From: an uncultured Pelagibacteraceae bacterium
GTDB lineage: Bacteria > Pseudomonadota > Alphaproteobacteria > Pelagibacterales > Pelagibacteraceae
Direction of reading: 5' to 3'
NCBI GenBank assembly: GCA_902592375.1
Contig: CACJEG010000004.1
Location: forward strand, 62,001 to 126,000
Length of the DNA stretch: 64,000 nucleotides
The notes beneath the pieces are model-generated. The model had not been told where the DNA came from, did not search any database, and was given only the letters and a program-made list of their open reading frames with translations. The position numbers and the translations under genes are program-made. This document shows, in pieces, positions 1 to 8,813 of the stretch (position 1 is its first letter; the number at the start of each line of letters is the position of its first letter).

Positions 1-135
1 TTTTAAATTATGCTCTTTATATTCTTCTGCAAAAGAAATTCCTGATTTTGAATTTAATAAAGATTGATGAACTTCTTCTTGATTATTTCCTAAACAAGAA
101 ACAACTCCTAAACCGGTGATGACTACTCTTCTCAT
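1..135 (-). CDS. fabB: 3-oxoacyl-ACP synthase I (N-terminal part, runs off window)
   Basis: Reverse-strand translation [45 protein letters not shown] is a ketosynthase N-terminus; its ATG overlaps the fabA stop (TAATG). Confidence 0.85.
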   Translation of the reverse strand, partial: MRRVVITGLGVVSCLGNNQEEVHQSLLNSKSGISFAEEYKEHNLK

Positions 136-635
136 TATTTAAATAACCCTACTTTTAAACTTTCTGCTGAATATATTTTTTTATTATCTGCAAGAACAAT
201 TCCGTTTGCAAGACCTACAGTTGTCCCTCCAGGAGACATAATTTTCTTCATATCTATTTCATATCTTACATTTTTTACACTCTGTAAAACTTCACCTGTA
301 AATTTTACAGTACCCACACCTAAAGCTCTTCCTTTTCCAGGATTTCCTAACCAACCTAGAAAAAAACCTACCAGTTGCCACATTGCATCTAAACCTAAGC
401 ACCCTGGCATAACTGGATCTTTTTTAAAATGACAATCAAAAAACCAAAGATCATCTTTAATATCTAATTCAGCTTTTAAAGAGCCCTTATTAAATTTACC
501 ATTATTTTCATAGATTTCAGTTATTCTGTCAAACATAAGCATTGGCGGAAGAGGTAATTTTGCATTGCCAGGTCCAAAAAGATCACCATTTCCACAAGTA
601 ATTAGGTCATTATAGGAGTATGAGTTTTTTTTCAT
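135..635 (-). CDS. fabA: 3-hydroxydecanoyl-ACP dehydratase FabA
   Basis: ORF 135..704; internal start [11 protein letters not shown] at 635 preferred (GGGGGC-type SD upstream); motifs [37 protein letters not shown] typical of FabA. Confidence 0.93.
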   Translation of the reverse strand: MKKNSYSYNDLITCGNGDLFGPGNAKLPLPPMLMFDRITEIYENNGKFNKGSLKAELDIKDDLWFFDCHFKKDPVMPGCLGLDAMWQLVGFFLGWLGNPGKGRALGVGTVKFTGEVLQSVKNVRYEIDMKKIMSPGGTTVGLANGIVLADNKKIYSAESLKVGLFK

Positions 636-706
636 AATTTTGAGCCCCCTTATTACTTGATTTAATCCTAATATAATATAATAAAACATTATATTTTTAT
701 TCATAC

Positions 707-723
707 TTTAGAATAATTATAAA
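707..723. promoter_or_regulatory. Putative Irr/ICE-like operator TTTAGAA-TAA-TTATAAA
   Basis: 13/14 match to TTTAGAA-N3-TTCTAAA in the fabA/irr divergent intergenic region, directly upstream of the Fur-family gene. Confidence 0.5.
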
Positions 724-728
724 AAACA

Positions 729-1157
729 ATGCCAAAAAACTGCAATTTTATTGAAAAATTAAGAGAAGTTGGACTTAGACCTACTAAGCAAAGAGTAAAA
801 ATGTGTGAAGTTTTGTATAATAGAGAAAAAACTTTTCATTTCACAATTAACGATTTGGTTAAATTATTATCTGAGAAAATGAATCAAAAGATATCTCTAG
901 CTACAGTTTATAACACAGTTCATGCATTTGAAAAAAAAGGATACCTAAAAGAAATTTCAATCGATAGTCATAAAAGTTATTTTGATACAAACACGTCAGC
1001 ACATCATCATTTTTTTGATGAAGATACGCATGAGCTAATTGATTGTGATGAGAGCGATATAGACAAAATAAATATTAGAAAAAATATAACTGGAAAAAAA
1101 ATAAATTCTGTTGAAGTTTTGGTTCGAGTTGCGAGTGATAATCAAACTCAAAAATAA
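729..1157 (+). CDS. irr: Fur-family regulator, Irr-like
   Basis: GLRPTKQRVKMCEVLY winged-helix, ISLATVYNTVHAFEKKGYLKEI recognition region, histidine cluster SAHHHFFDEDTHELIDC. Confidence 0.78.
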   Translation: MPKNCNFIEKLREVGLRPTKQRVKMCEVLYNREKTFHFTINDLVKLLSEKMNQKISLATVYNTVHAFEKKGYLKEISIDSHKSYFDTNTSAHHHFFDEDTHELIDCDESDIDKINIRKNITGKKINSVEVLVRVASDNQTQK

Positions 1158-1186
1158 ATCTATCAAATCAAATACTTAAAATCTAC

Positions 1187-1203
1187 ATTATAATAATTCT
1201 AAA
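1187..1203. promoter_or_regulatory. Putative Irr/ICE-like operator ATTATAA-TAA-TTCTAAA
   Basis: 12/14 match to the same consensus, 3 nt upstream of a TTGACA -35 box for rubrerythrin. Confidence 0.5.
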
Positions 1204-1206
1204 CTA

Positions 1207-1234
1207 TTGACATAGTCTTATTAACCATTATATG
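1207..1234 (+). promoter_or_regulatory. Putative sigma70 promoter of rubrerythrin
   Basis: TTGACA (1207-1212), 16-nt spacer, TATATG (1229-1234); AGGAG SD before ATG 1263. Confidence 0.55.
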
Positions 1235-1262
1235 GTGATTAACATTTAAAAGGAGAAAAATA

Positions 1263-1679
1263 ATGTCTTTAAAAGGAAGTAAAACAGAAGAAAACTTAAA
1301 AGCAGCATTCGCTGGAGAAAGTCAGGCAAATAGAAGATATCTTTATTTTGCACAAAAAGCAGACATCGAAGGTTACAATGATGTAGCTACAGTTTTTAGA
1401 TCAACAGCAGAAGGTGAAACTGGTCACGCTCATGGTCATTTAGAATATTTAGAACAAGTTGGTGACCCAGCAACAGGCAAACCAATTGGTGAAACTAAAG
1501 CTAACTTAGCTTCAGCTATTGAAGGTGAAACTCATGAGTACACAGATATGTATCCTGGTATGGCCAAGACTGCTAGAGAAGAAGGTTTTGAAGAAATTGC
1601 AGACTGGTTTGAAACTTTAGCTAAAGCTGAAAAATCGCACGCTGGTAAATTTCAAAAAACTTTAGAGTCTATTAGCTAA
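1263..1679 (+). CDS. Rubrerythrin family protein
   Basis: Ferritin-like diiron motifs [40 protein letters not shown]. Confidence 0.9.
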   Translation: MSLKGSKTEENLKAAFAGESQANRRYLYFAQKADIEGYNDVATVFRSTAEGETGHAHGHLEYLEQVGDPATGKPIGETKANLASAIEGETHEYTDMYPGMAKTAREEGFEEIADWFETLAKAEKSHAGKFQKTLESIS

Positions 1680-1688
1680 TCAAATTAC

Positions 1689-1713
1689 TTAGTGGGCGTT
1701 AGTCGCCCACTAA
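1689..1713 (+). other. Strong intercistronic hairpin without U-tract
   Basis: TTAGTGGGCG-ttagt-CGCCCACTAA: 10-bp perfect stem, 5-nt loop, followed by AAAAC rather than a T run. Confidence 0.75.
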
Positions 1714-1744
1714 AAACAATTCGAATTTTAAATAACCAAATTAT

Positions 1745-3076
1745 ATGAGTAAAGAAGGAAGTTTAGGTGCACCTATAAGACACCCTATAGATTTTGAGCA
1801 TCCGGATTTTTTAAATCCTGAAAAGTTAGATGCTGAAATGAGAAGAGTTTTTGATATTTGTCATGGATGCAGGAGATGTTTTAATCTTTGCGACTCTTTC
1901 CCAAAGCTATTTGACATGATTGATGAATCAAAAAACGAAGATGTTGAAAGCTTATCTAGCGATCAATTTGCCTCTGTAGTTGATGCATGTACATTATGTG
2001 ATATGTGTTTTATGACTAAATGCCCATATGTTCCACCTCATGATTTTGATTTAGATTTTCCACATCTAATGCTGCGATATAGAACAGCTCAAAAAAAATT
2101 AGGTAAATTACCAAGTGTACCAACACAATTAGCTCAAATAGACCGAAACGCTAAAATTGGTGTCATGTTCTCTAAAATAGTTAACTGGGCATCAAATATT
2201 AAAAATAAATTAATTAGAAAAATCTTAGAATTGATTACTGGAATAGATAAAAGAGTTAATTTACCAAAATATAACTCAGAAACTTTTTCTAATTTTTTCA
2301 AAAAAAATAGAGATAAGATAAATTATCAAACACCTTCTAAAGATAGAAAAGTTGTTATCTATACAACTTGTTTTGTTAATTTTAATAAAAAAAATACAGG
2401 TGTTGCTGCTTTAAAAGTTTTAAAAAAAAATGGTGTAGAAGTTCAGGAGGCTTACCCTGGGTGTTGTGGGATGCCATTTTTAGAGCAAGCAGATTTGCCA
2501 AAAGTTGTTGAACAAGCGAAAAAAGTTTCTAAGGATTTAATCGAATGGATTGATAAAGGATATAAAGTAGTAACCTTAACAGCTAGTTGTGGATTGATGT
2601 TAAAATTTGAATGGCCTTTGTTATTACCAAACGATGAAAAAATAAAAAAATTATCTGCAAATATTATGGATATTGATGAGTATGTCGTTGACATTGCAAA
2701 CAATGAGGGATTAGCAGAAGGATTAAATGAGATTGATGGAGGTGTAACCGTGCATCACGCTTGTCATGCTAGGGCACAGAACATGGGTATCAAAGCAAGA
2801 GATATGTTAAAATTAATACCAAACGTTAAAATTGATGTAGTTGAAAGATGTGCAGGTCATGGAGGAACTTTTGGAGTAATGAAAGAAACTCATGATTTAG
2901 CAAATAAAGTTGGAAGACCTACAGCTAGACAAATAAAAACTAAAAATAATAAGTATATGGCTTCTGATTGTCCTTTAGCTGGTAAACATTTAAAACAGTT
3001 AGAAGTTGATACAAACATATCTAATGATGAGGCACTACATCCTATCGAATTGATGGCAAAAAGTTATAACTTATAA
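1745..3076 (+). CDS. Fe-S oxidoreductase (heterodisulfide reductase/CCG domain)
   Basis: CxxCxxC...C clusters (CHGCRRCFNLC, CTLCDMCFMTKCP) and CCG motifs (YPGCCGMPFLEQAD, CAGHGGTFG). Confidence 0.85.
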   Translation: MSKEGSLGAPIRHPIDFEHPDFLNPEKLDAEMRRVFDICHGCRRCFNLCDSFPKLFDMIDESKNEDVESLSSDQFASVVDACTLCDMCFMTKCPYVPPHDFDLDFPHLMLRYRTAQKKLGKLPSVPTQLAQIDRNAKIGVMFSKIVNWASNIKNKLIRKILELITGIDKRVNLPKYNSETFSNFFKKNRDKINYQTPSKDRKVVIYTTCFVNFNKKNTGVAALKVLKKNGVEVQEAYPGCCGMPFLEQADLPKVVEQAKKVSKDLIEWIDKGYKVVTLTASCGLMLKFEWPLLLPNDEKIKKLSANIMDIDEYVVDIANNEGLAEGLNEIDGGVTVHHACHARAQNMGIKARDMLKLIPNVKIDVVERCAGHGGTFGVMKETHDLANKVGRPTARQIKTKNNKYMASDCPLAGKHLKQLEVDTNISNDEALHPIELMAKSYNL

Positions 3077-3078
3077 TC

Positions 3079-3672
3079 ATGCCAAGAGAAAAAAGAGAAA
3101 TTCAGAAAGAAGACATCATACCTTTAGATGTTTATATAGAAAAGAGACGCGAATTAAGAAAAAATATTGTTGATTATAAAAAAAATAGAAGAGTTGCTTT
3201 AGGTCCTTACGCCACTTTTTATTTTGAAAGTTATGAAACAATGTTGGCTCAAGTACAAGAAATGCTATATATTGAAAAGGGTGGCGATGAGCAACTTCAT
3301 GATGAGCTATCTGCCTACAATCCTTTAATACCTAATGGTAAAGAACTAACGGCAACTTTAATGTTTGAAATAGATAACCCCATTTCAAGAGCTGCGTTTC
3401 TTGGAAAAGTCGGTGGAATAGAAGAAACAGTATTTATGAAAATAAATGGTGATAAAATTAAAGCGGTCCCCGAAGAAGATGTTGATAGAACTTCTGCTGA
3501 AGGAAAAGCTTCTTCAGTACAGTTTATTCACTTTAATTTTACTGATGATCAAATAGAAAAATTTCAATCTAATAGCTCAGAAATTGAGCTTGGTATTGAT
3601 CATAAAGAATATTCTCATAGCACAAAACTATCTAAGGAAAATATAGCCTCATTATCTGCTGATTTTAATTAA
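3079..3672 (+). CDS. DUF3501 family protein
   Basis: Third gene of the rubrerythrin/Fe-S oxidoreductase/DUF3501 cluster; KRRELRKNIVDYKKNRRVALGPYATFYFESYETML. Confidence 0.8.
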   Translation: MPREKREIQKEDIIPLDVYIEKRRELRKNIVDYKKNRRVALGPYATFYFESYETMLAQVQEMLYIEKGGDEQLHDELSAYNPLIPNGKELTATLMFEIDNPISRAAFLGKVGGIEETVFMKINGDKIKAVPEEDVDRTSAEGKASSVQFIHFNFTDDQIEKFQSNSSEIELGIDHKEYSHSTKLSKENIASLSADFN

Positions 3673-4124
3673 TTTAGTCCCCAAATATTATCTGTTTTAA
3701 TCCAACCTTCAAATTCTTCTGATGTAACTTTGCACCAATTTTGATCACACTTTTCTATAATTAGTAACCTCCCTTCTTTTATTTGAGCAACTGGTTTAGC
3801 AAAAGATGTAGGTTTCCTAAATAAAACTTTATCTTTTGTGGCTATTACTGAATTACCTTTTTTTAATTGTGAAATATGAATCCATCCGCTGTTATTTTTA
3901 AAATCAATAATTCGTCTAAAATTTTCTTTTTTATCGATTTGTTTTAAAGGTAAGTTTGTTTTTTTGTAAACATACTTGATGTCAGATTCAAAACTTGGCC
4001 CGTAGCGAACATTTACTTTATTTTTTTTAAGAGAGACAAAAATCTCATCAGCAAACGAAATGTGGGTAAAAAATAATAAAAAAAATAGTATATAAATTTT
4101 TTTTACTATTAATTGCATAGACAT
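3669..4124 (-). CDS. Exported bacterial SH3-domain protein
   Basis: Signal-like N-terminus, then SH3 pattern (KKNKVNVRYGPSFESDIKYVYKKTNLPLKQI; WCKVTSEEFEGWI). Confidence 0.8.
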   Translation of the reverse strand: MSMQLIVKKIYILFFLLFFTHISFADEIFVSLKKNKVNVRYGPSFESDIKYVYKKTNLPLKQIDKKENFRRIIDFKNNSGWIHISQLKKGNSVIATKDKVLFRKPTSFAKPVAQIKEGRLLIIEKCDQNWCKVTSEEFEGWIKTDNIWGLN

Positions 4125-4864
4125 TTTTTTCTTTTATTAATTTTTGCTTTTCTGAAATTTAAATTTAATAGATCTAGAATTAGAATGTATCCATTTAAAT
4201 TTTGTCCAATATTTAATATTTTTTTCAAAACTTCATTTGCCTGCAATGTACCTATTGTGCCTGCAACAGTTCCTAAAATTCCCTCATATTCACAATTTAA
4301 AATTTCATCAGATATTGTGTCTTCTTGATAAAAACATCTCAAGCAAGGATCTTTTTTGTTGGTAAAATTAAAAGTAAAAATGTGTCCATCAAACTTACTT
4401 ATAGCACCAGTGACAAGAAATTTTTTATATTTTAGACTTAAATCATTTATTAAAAATTTACTTTCAAAGTTATCAGTCCCATCAACAATATAGTCATAAT
4501 TTTTAATAATTTTTTCAAATGTATTTTTATTTAATTTTAAATTAAAAATATTTATTTTTGTCTTTGGATTGATTTTATTTAATTTTTTTTTTACAATCTT
4601 TACTTTTGATTGATTTATATCTTTTTCATTATACAGACCTTGTCTGTGGATATTAGAGAGACTTACAATATCATGATCTGCAATCCCAAGTGTACCAATA
4701 CCCGATCTAGTTAAAAATTCTGCTACTGGGCAACCTAGACCACCCATACCAACTATCAAGACTTTTGAAGATAAAATTTTTTTTTGACCTACCGCCCCAA
4801 TATTTTTAAGAATTATTTGCCTTGAAAATTTCTCTATTTCTTTTTTGTTTAAATTTTTGCTCAT
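4109..4864 (-). CDS. moeB: ThiF/MoeB/HesA family E1-like adenylyltransferase
   Basis: SSKVLIVGMGGLGCPVAEFLTRSGIGTLGIADHDIVSLSNIHRQGLY; DGTDNFESKFLIND. Confidence 0.85.
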   Translation of the reverse strand: MSKNLNKKEIEKFSRQIILKNIGAVGQKKILSSKVLIVGMGGLGCPVAEFLTRSGIGTLGIADHDIVSLSNIHRQGLYNEKDINQSKVKIVKKKLNKINPKTKINIFNLKLNKNTFEKIIKNYDYIVDGTDNFESKFLINDLSLKYKKFLVTGAISKFDGHIFTFNFTNKKDPCLRCFYQEDTISDEILNCEYEGILGTVAGTIGTLQANEVLKKILNIGQNLNGYILILDLLNLNFRKAKINKRKKCLCN

Positions 4865-5298
4865 TTTCCTGTTGAGCCAAACCCACCCTCTCCTCTAATT
4901 GTTTCTGGTAGATCATTAGTTTCCTCGAGATCCATTTTAATTACAGGAGTTAAAATCATTTGTGCTATTCTATCCTTACTATTTATCAAGAAATCATTTT
5001 TCCCGTGATTAAATAGAATTACTTTTATTTCTCCCCTGTAATCACTATCAATAGTTCCAGGTGTATTTAAAACACTTATACTGTTTTTTGCAGCTAAACC
5101 AGATCTTGGCCTTATTTGGATTTCAAAATCACTTGAAAATGCAACAGCAAGCCCTGTTGGAACTAAACATGATGAGTTTGGTTTAAGATTGATGGGTTCT
5201 TTTACTAATGCCATCAAATCCATGCCAGATGCACCTTCTGTTTTGTAAGCAGGTAATTCAACCGCAGGGTCTAACTTTTTGATAAGAACTTTCGCCAT
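4861..5298 (-). CDS. dut: dUTP diphosphatase
   Basis: EGASGMDLMA, RPRSGLAAK, GTIDSDYRGEI, RIAQMI, RGEGGFGSTG motifs. Confidence 0.95.
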   Translation of the reverse strand: MAKVLIKKLDPAVELPAYKTEGASGMDLMALVKEPINLKPNSSCLVPTGLAVAFSSDFEIQIRPRSGLAAKNSISVLNTPGTIDSDYRGEIKVILFNHGKNDFLINSKDRIAQMILTPVIKMDLEETNDLPETIRGEGGFGSTGK

Positions 5299-6503
5299 TA
5301 ATTTAATTGATCAAGTATTCTATCAACTATTTCATCAGAAATTCCAGATTTTTTTTTGTATGAAAGTTTTTCTTTTTTAACGTCTCTGTTTTTATAATGA
5401 ATTGTTACCTCATTATAATCAGAATTAAATCCTATATTTTTATTTGATATATCATTAGAAATTATCCAGTCGCAATTTTTCTTGTTTAATTTTTCCTCTG
5501 CATTTTTATCAATCTCATTAGTTTCTGCTGCAAATCCAATGACAAGGTCAGGTCTCATGGAGTTATGGTTAGACACATAATGAAGTATGTCTACATTCTT
5601 TTCTAAATTTAAGTTTAAGTTCTCTTGTTTTTTAATTTTATTTTCATATTTTTTATGAATTTTAAAATCAGCTACCGCAGCAGAAAAAATTGCTACATCA
5701 ACAGGTAAATTTTCTTGAGTGGCAACTAGCATTTCATCTGCTGTTTCAACTTTTATAAGATTAATATCTTTAGTTATTTCAAGATTAGTTGGACCTGATA
5801 TTAATGTTGTATCAAAACCTTTTTTGGATAATGATTTTGCTAATTCATATCCTTGTTTGCCACTTGATTTATTCGTAATAAAACGAACTGGATCTATGTA
5901 CTCATTAGTTGGACCTGCTGTAACTAATGCTTTAAATTTTTTGTTATTTTTTTGAATTAAGAAATATTTATCAATTTCTTCAGCAATTATTGATGGGTCT
6001 GACATTTTACCCTCTCCATATTCACCACATGCCATATCACCAACCTCTGGACCAATTAGTTTATATCCAAACTCTTTTAATTTTATTATATTTGTTTTAG
6101 TAGTTGGATGCTCCCACATCCTTACATTCATAGCTGGTGCTAAAATAATGTCTTTATCTGAAGCCAAAACAACAGTGGATGCTAAATCATCAGTTGTTCC
6201 TTGAGCCAGTTTTGAAATTGTATTTGCAGTTGCAGGCGCAATTACAATTATATCTGCCCATCTTGAAAGTGAAATATGATCCATTTCTGCCTCATTTTCT
6301 ACACTAAATAAATCACTGTAAACTTTACCTTGAGAAAGTGATGTTACCGAAAGTGGAGTTACAAACTCTTTTGCACTTGATGTAAGAATTGTCTTTATTT
6401 CTGCACCATTCTTTTTAAAGAGCCTAATTGTTTCAAGACTTTTATAAGCAGATATTCCTCCACAGATAATAAATAGTATTTTTTTATTTAACAAATTTTT
6501 CAT
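5298..6503 (-). CDS. coaBC: Bifunctional phosphopantothenoylcysteine decarboxylase/synthetase
   Basis: PAMNVRMWEHP, GPTNEYIDPVRFITNKSSGKQGYELA, AAVADFK. Confidence 0.95.
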   Translation of the reverse strand: MKNLLNKKILFIICGGISAYKSLETIRLFKKNGAEIKTILTSSAKEFVTPLSVTSLSQGKVYSDLFSVENEAEMDHISLSRWADIIVIAPATANTISKLAQGTTDDLASTVVLASDKDIILAPAMNVRMWEHPTTKTNIIKLKEFGYKLIGPEVGDMACGEYGEGKMSDPSIIAEEIDKYFLIQKNNKKFKALVTAGPTNEYIDPVRFITNKSSGKQGYELAKSLSKKGFDTTLISGPTNLEITKDINLIKVETADEMLVATQENLPVDVAIFSAAVADFKIHKKYENKIKKQENLNLNLEKNVDILHYVSNHNSMRPDLVIGFAAETNEIDKNAEEKLNKKNCDWIISNDISNKNIGFNSDYNEVTIHYKNRDVKKEKLSYKKKSGISDEIVDRILDQLN

Positions 6504-6511
6504 TTGCAGAA

Positions 6512-8092
6512 TTAAAATACTATAAGGCCAAAAATTACAAGAAGTAATAAACCAATAATAGATTGATTTCTAAATGTTATCATTTCTGATTTCTTATCAT
6601 TCAGAGCGGTATAGGAATTTGAATTTTGTGGAATTTGACCACTAGCTAAAAACGTTAATGCTTGATTTGCTTTATCCATAATCTCAGGAAATTCTGGTAA
6701 ACGTTTAATAACTTCAGATGTATTTTTTAAAGTTTCATTCATATTATTAATTGGATCTTTTGTCTCTTTAAGCCAATTCTCTAGTACAGGCTTTGAAGTT
6801 GTCCAAATATTTGTGTTTGGATTTAATTTTCTTGCTACACCCTCAACAACAACCATAGTTTTTTGCAACATTAATAATTGAGGTTGAGTTTGCATATTAA
6901 ATTTTTCTGTTACATCAAACAATTGTTTGAGTAATTTACCTCCTGAAATATCTTTTACTTCTTGACCAAATATAGGCTCACCAATTGATCTCAAAGCTTG
7001 AGCTAGATCATCAATTGGTACTTCTTTTGGAACTAATCCGGCCACTAAGTGGACTTCAGCTACTTTACGATAATCTCTTTGAATAAATCCAAATAAAATT
7101 TCTGCTAAAAACCTTTTACTAAGTTTGTCTAACCTTCCCATAATCCCAAAATCTATAGGTACAATTTGGCCACTATTATCAACAAAAATATTTCCTTGAT
7201 GCATATCTGCATGAAAAAAACCATCTCTTACAGCATGTCTTAAAAAATGTTGAATAATATCTTCAGCTATTTTATTTGTATCTAAATTTCTTTTCTTTAG
7301 CTCCTCAGCTTCTCTTATCGAAATTCCATCTATCCAATCCAAAGTCATTACATTTTCACTAGTAAAATTCCAATAAATTTCAGGAACTTTAAATCCAGCA
7401 TCATTTTTAGTGTTTTCAGCATATTCATTTGCTGCAGCAGCTTCGAATCTTAAATCCATTTCAAGATTAGTTATTTCTTTGAGTAAAAAAACAACTTCAA
7501 CAAGTTTTAATCTTTTTGTTTTTTTTACAAATGATTCAATAATAAATGCAAATAACATCATTGCATCTATTTCTTCATTGAATATTTTTTTTATATTTGG
7601 TCTTAAGATTTTTATTGCTACATCTTTAATTGTTCCATTGTCATTTATTTTTGCCTTATGAACTTGTGCAATTGATGCAGCAGCAACTGGTTCACTTAAA
7701 TCAATTATTGAATTAAATACATCAACTCCAAGATCTTCTTTAATAATTTCTTTTGCTTCATGAATTGAAAAAGGGGGTAATCGATCTTGAAGTTTTTCTA
7801 GCTTTAAAGATAATTCTTCTCCAATTATATCAGGTCTTGTAGCAAGAAATTGCCCAAGTTTGATGAAAGTTGTACCCATAGATTCTAATGACCTAGATAA
7901 TCTTTCTCCATCATCTTCAATTAAATTATTTTGTTCTCTTTTTTCAAATGAAATAGATAAAATTTGGAATAATATCGTTACAGCTAAAGGAGGTTTTTTA
8001 AATTTTGATGCAATTTTTAAAATATCTGATTTTGCAATTTTTCTTCCTAATTTAAATAAAGTAATAAGTTTTTTAATCATTAAATTTTCCAA
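6512..8092 (-). CDS. ubiB: ABC1/UbiB-family kinase-like protein (ubiquinone biosynthesis)
   Basis: GTTFIKLGQFLATRPD, AAASIAQVHKA, FHADMHQGNIFV, DFGIMGRL; C-terminal hydrophobic helix. Confidence 0.93.
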   Translation of the reverse strand: MENLMIKKLITLFKLGRKIAKSDILKIASKFKKPPLAVTILFQILSISFEKREQNNLIEDDGERLSRSLESMGTTFIKLGQFLATRPDIIGEELSLKLEKLQDRLPPFSIHEAKEIIKEDLGVDVFNSIIDLSEPVAAASIAQVHKAKINDNGTIKDVAIKILRPNIKKIFNEEIDAMMLFAFIIESFVKKTKRLKLVEVVFLLKEITNLEMDLRFEAAAANEYAENTKNDAGFKVPEIYWNFTSENVMTLDWIDGISIREAEELKKRNLDTNKIAEDIIQHFLRHAVRDGFFHADMHQGNIFVDNSGQIVPIDFGIMGRLDKLSKRFLAEILFGFIQRDYRKVAEVHLVAGLVPKEVPIDDLAQALRSIGEPIFGQEVKDISGGKLLKQLFDVTEKFNMQTQPQLLMLQKTMVVVEGVARKLNPNTNIWTTSKPVLENWLKETKDPINNMNETLKNTSEVIKRLPEFPEIMDKANQALTFLASGQIPQNSNSYTALNDKKSEMITFRNQSIIGLLLLVIFGLIVF

Positions 8093-8784
8093 CCACTATG
8101 AATTGAAACAATACCACCGGAAAGATTTCTATAAGAACATTTATGAAAATTATTTTTTTCCATTAACTCTATTAATTCGTCTTGATTAATAAATTGTTCA
8201 ATACTTTTGATTAAATATTCATAAGGCTCTTTTTCTCCAACTACAAACTTGCCAATAATCGGGATGAGCTTTGAATAATTTTTATATACAAAATCAAGAT
8301 TTGAATTTTGGATCTTAGAAAATTCCAGACACAGATAACGTCCACCAGGCTTTAAAACTCTATAGGCTTCTGAAAGTGCTTTATTTAAATTTTTTGTATT
8401 TCTTAGACCAAAGCTAATAGTGTAATAATCAAATGAATTGTCTGTTATTGGTAATTTTTCTGCTGGAGAAATAATCCATTTTACATTTTTATAAGTAGAT
8501 AATTTTCGCTTTCCTTGACTAACCATTCCTTTATTGGGGTCTACACAAGTAATTTCAGCCTCTTTATTTGTACTATCTAAAAATAACTTTCCAACATCTC
8601 CCGTCCCACAAGCAACATCTATTAATTTTCTACTAACTCTCGGACTCATCATATTAATTAAACTTTTTTTCCAATATCTATGTACACCTATAGACATAAA
8701 GTCATTCATCAAGTCATACTTGTTGTAGACCTGATTAAATACATTTTCTACAAGCCCTTTTTTATTTTGAAGATTTTGTTGCAT
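8080..8784 (-). CDS. ubiE: Demethylmenaquinone/ubiquinone C-methyltransferase
   Basis: YDLMNDFMSIGVHRYWK, LIDVACGTGDVG, SFGLRNTKNLNKALSEAYRVLKPGG. Confidence 0.95.
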   Translation of the reverse strand: MQQNLQNKKGLVENVFNQVYNKYDLMNDFMSIGVHRYWKKSLINMMSPRVSRKLIDVACGTGDVGKLFLDSTNKEAEITCVDPNKGMVSQGKRKLSTYKNVKWIISPAEKLPITDNSFDYYTISFGLRNTKNLNKALSEAYRVLKPGGRYLCLEFSKIQNSNLDFVYKNYSKLIPIIGKFVVGEKEPYEYLIKSIEQFINQDELIELMEKNNFHKCSYRNLSGGIVSIHSGWKI

Positions 8785-8813
8785 AAAAAAATATATATTG
8801 AATATAGTATCAA

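Noticed and set aside
4113-4328. Forward ORF 4113..4328 and similar short ORFs opposite moeB/coaBC/ubiB
   Set aside because: Antisense to well-supported genes; low-complexity Phe/Leu/Ser composition from AT-rich complement.
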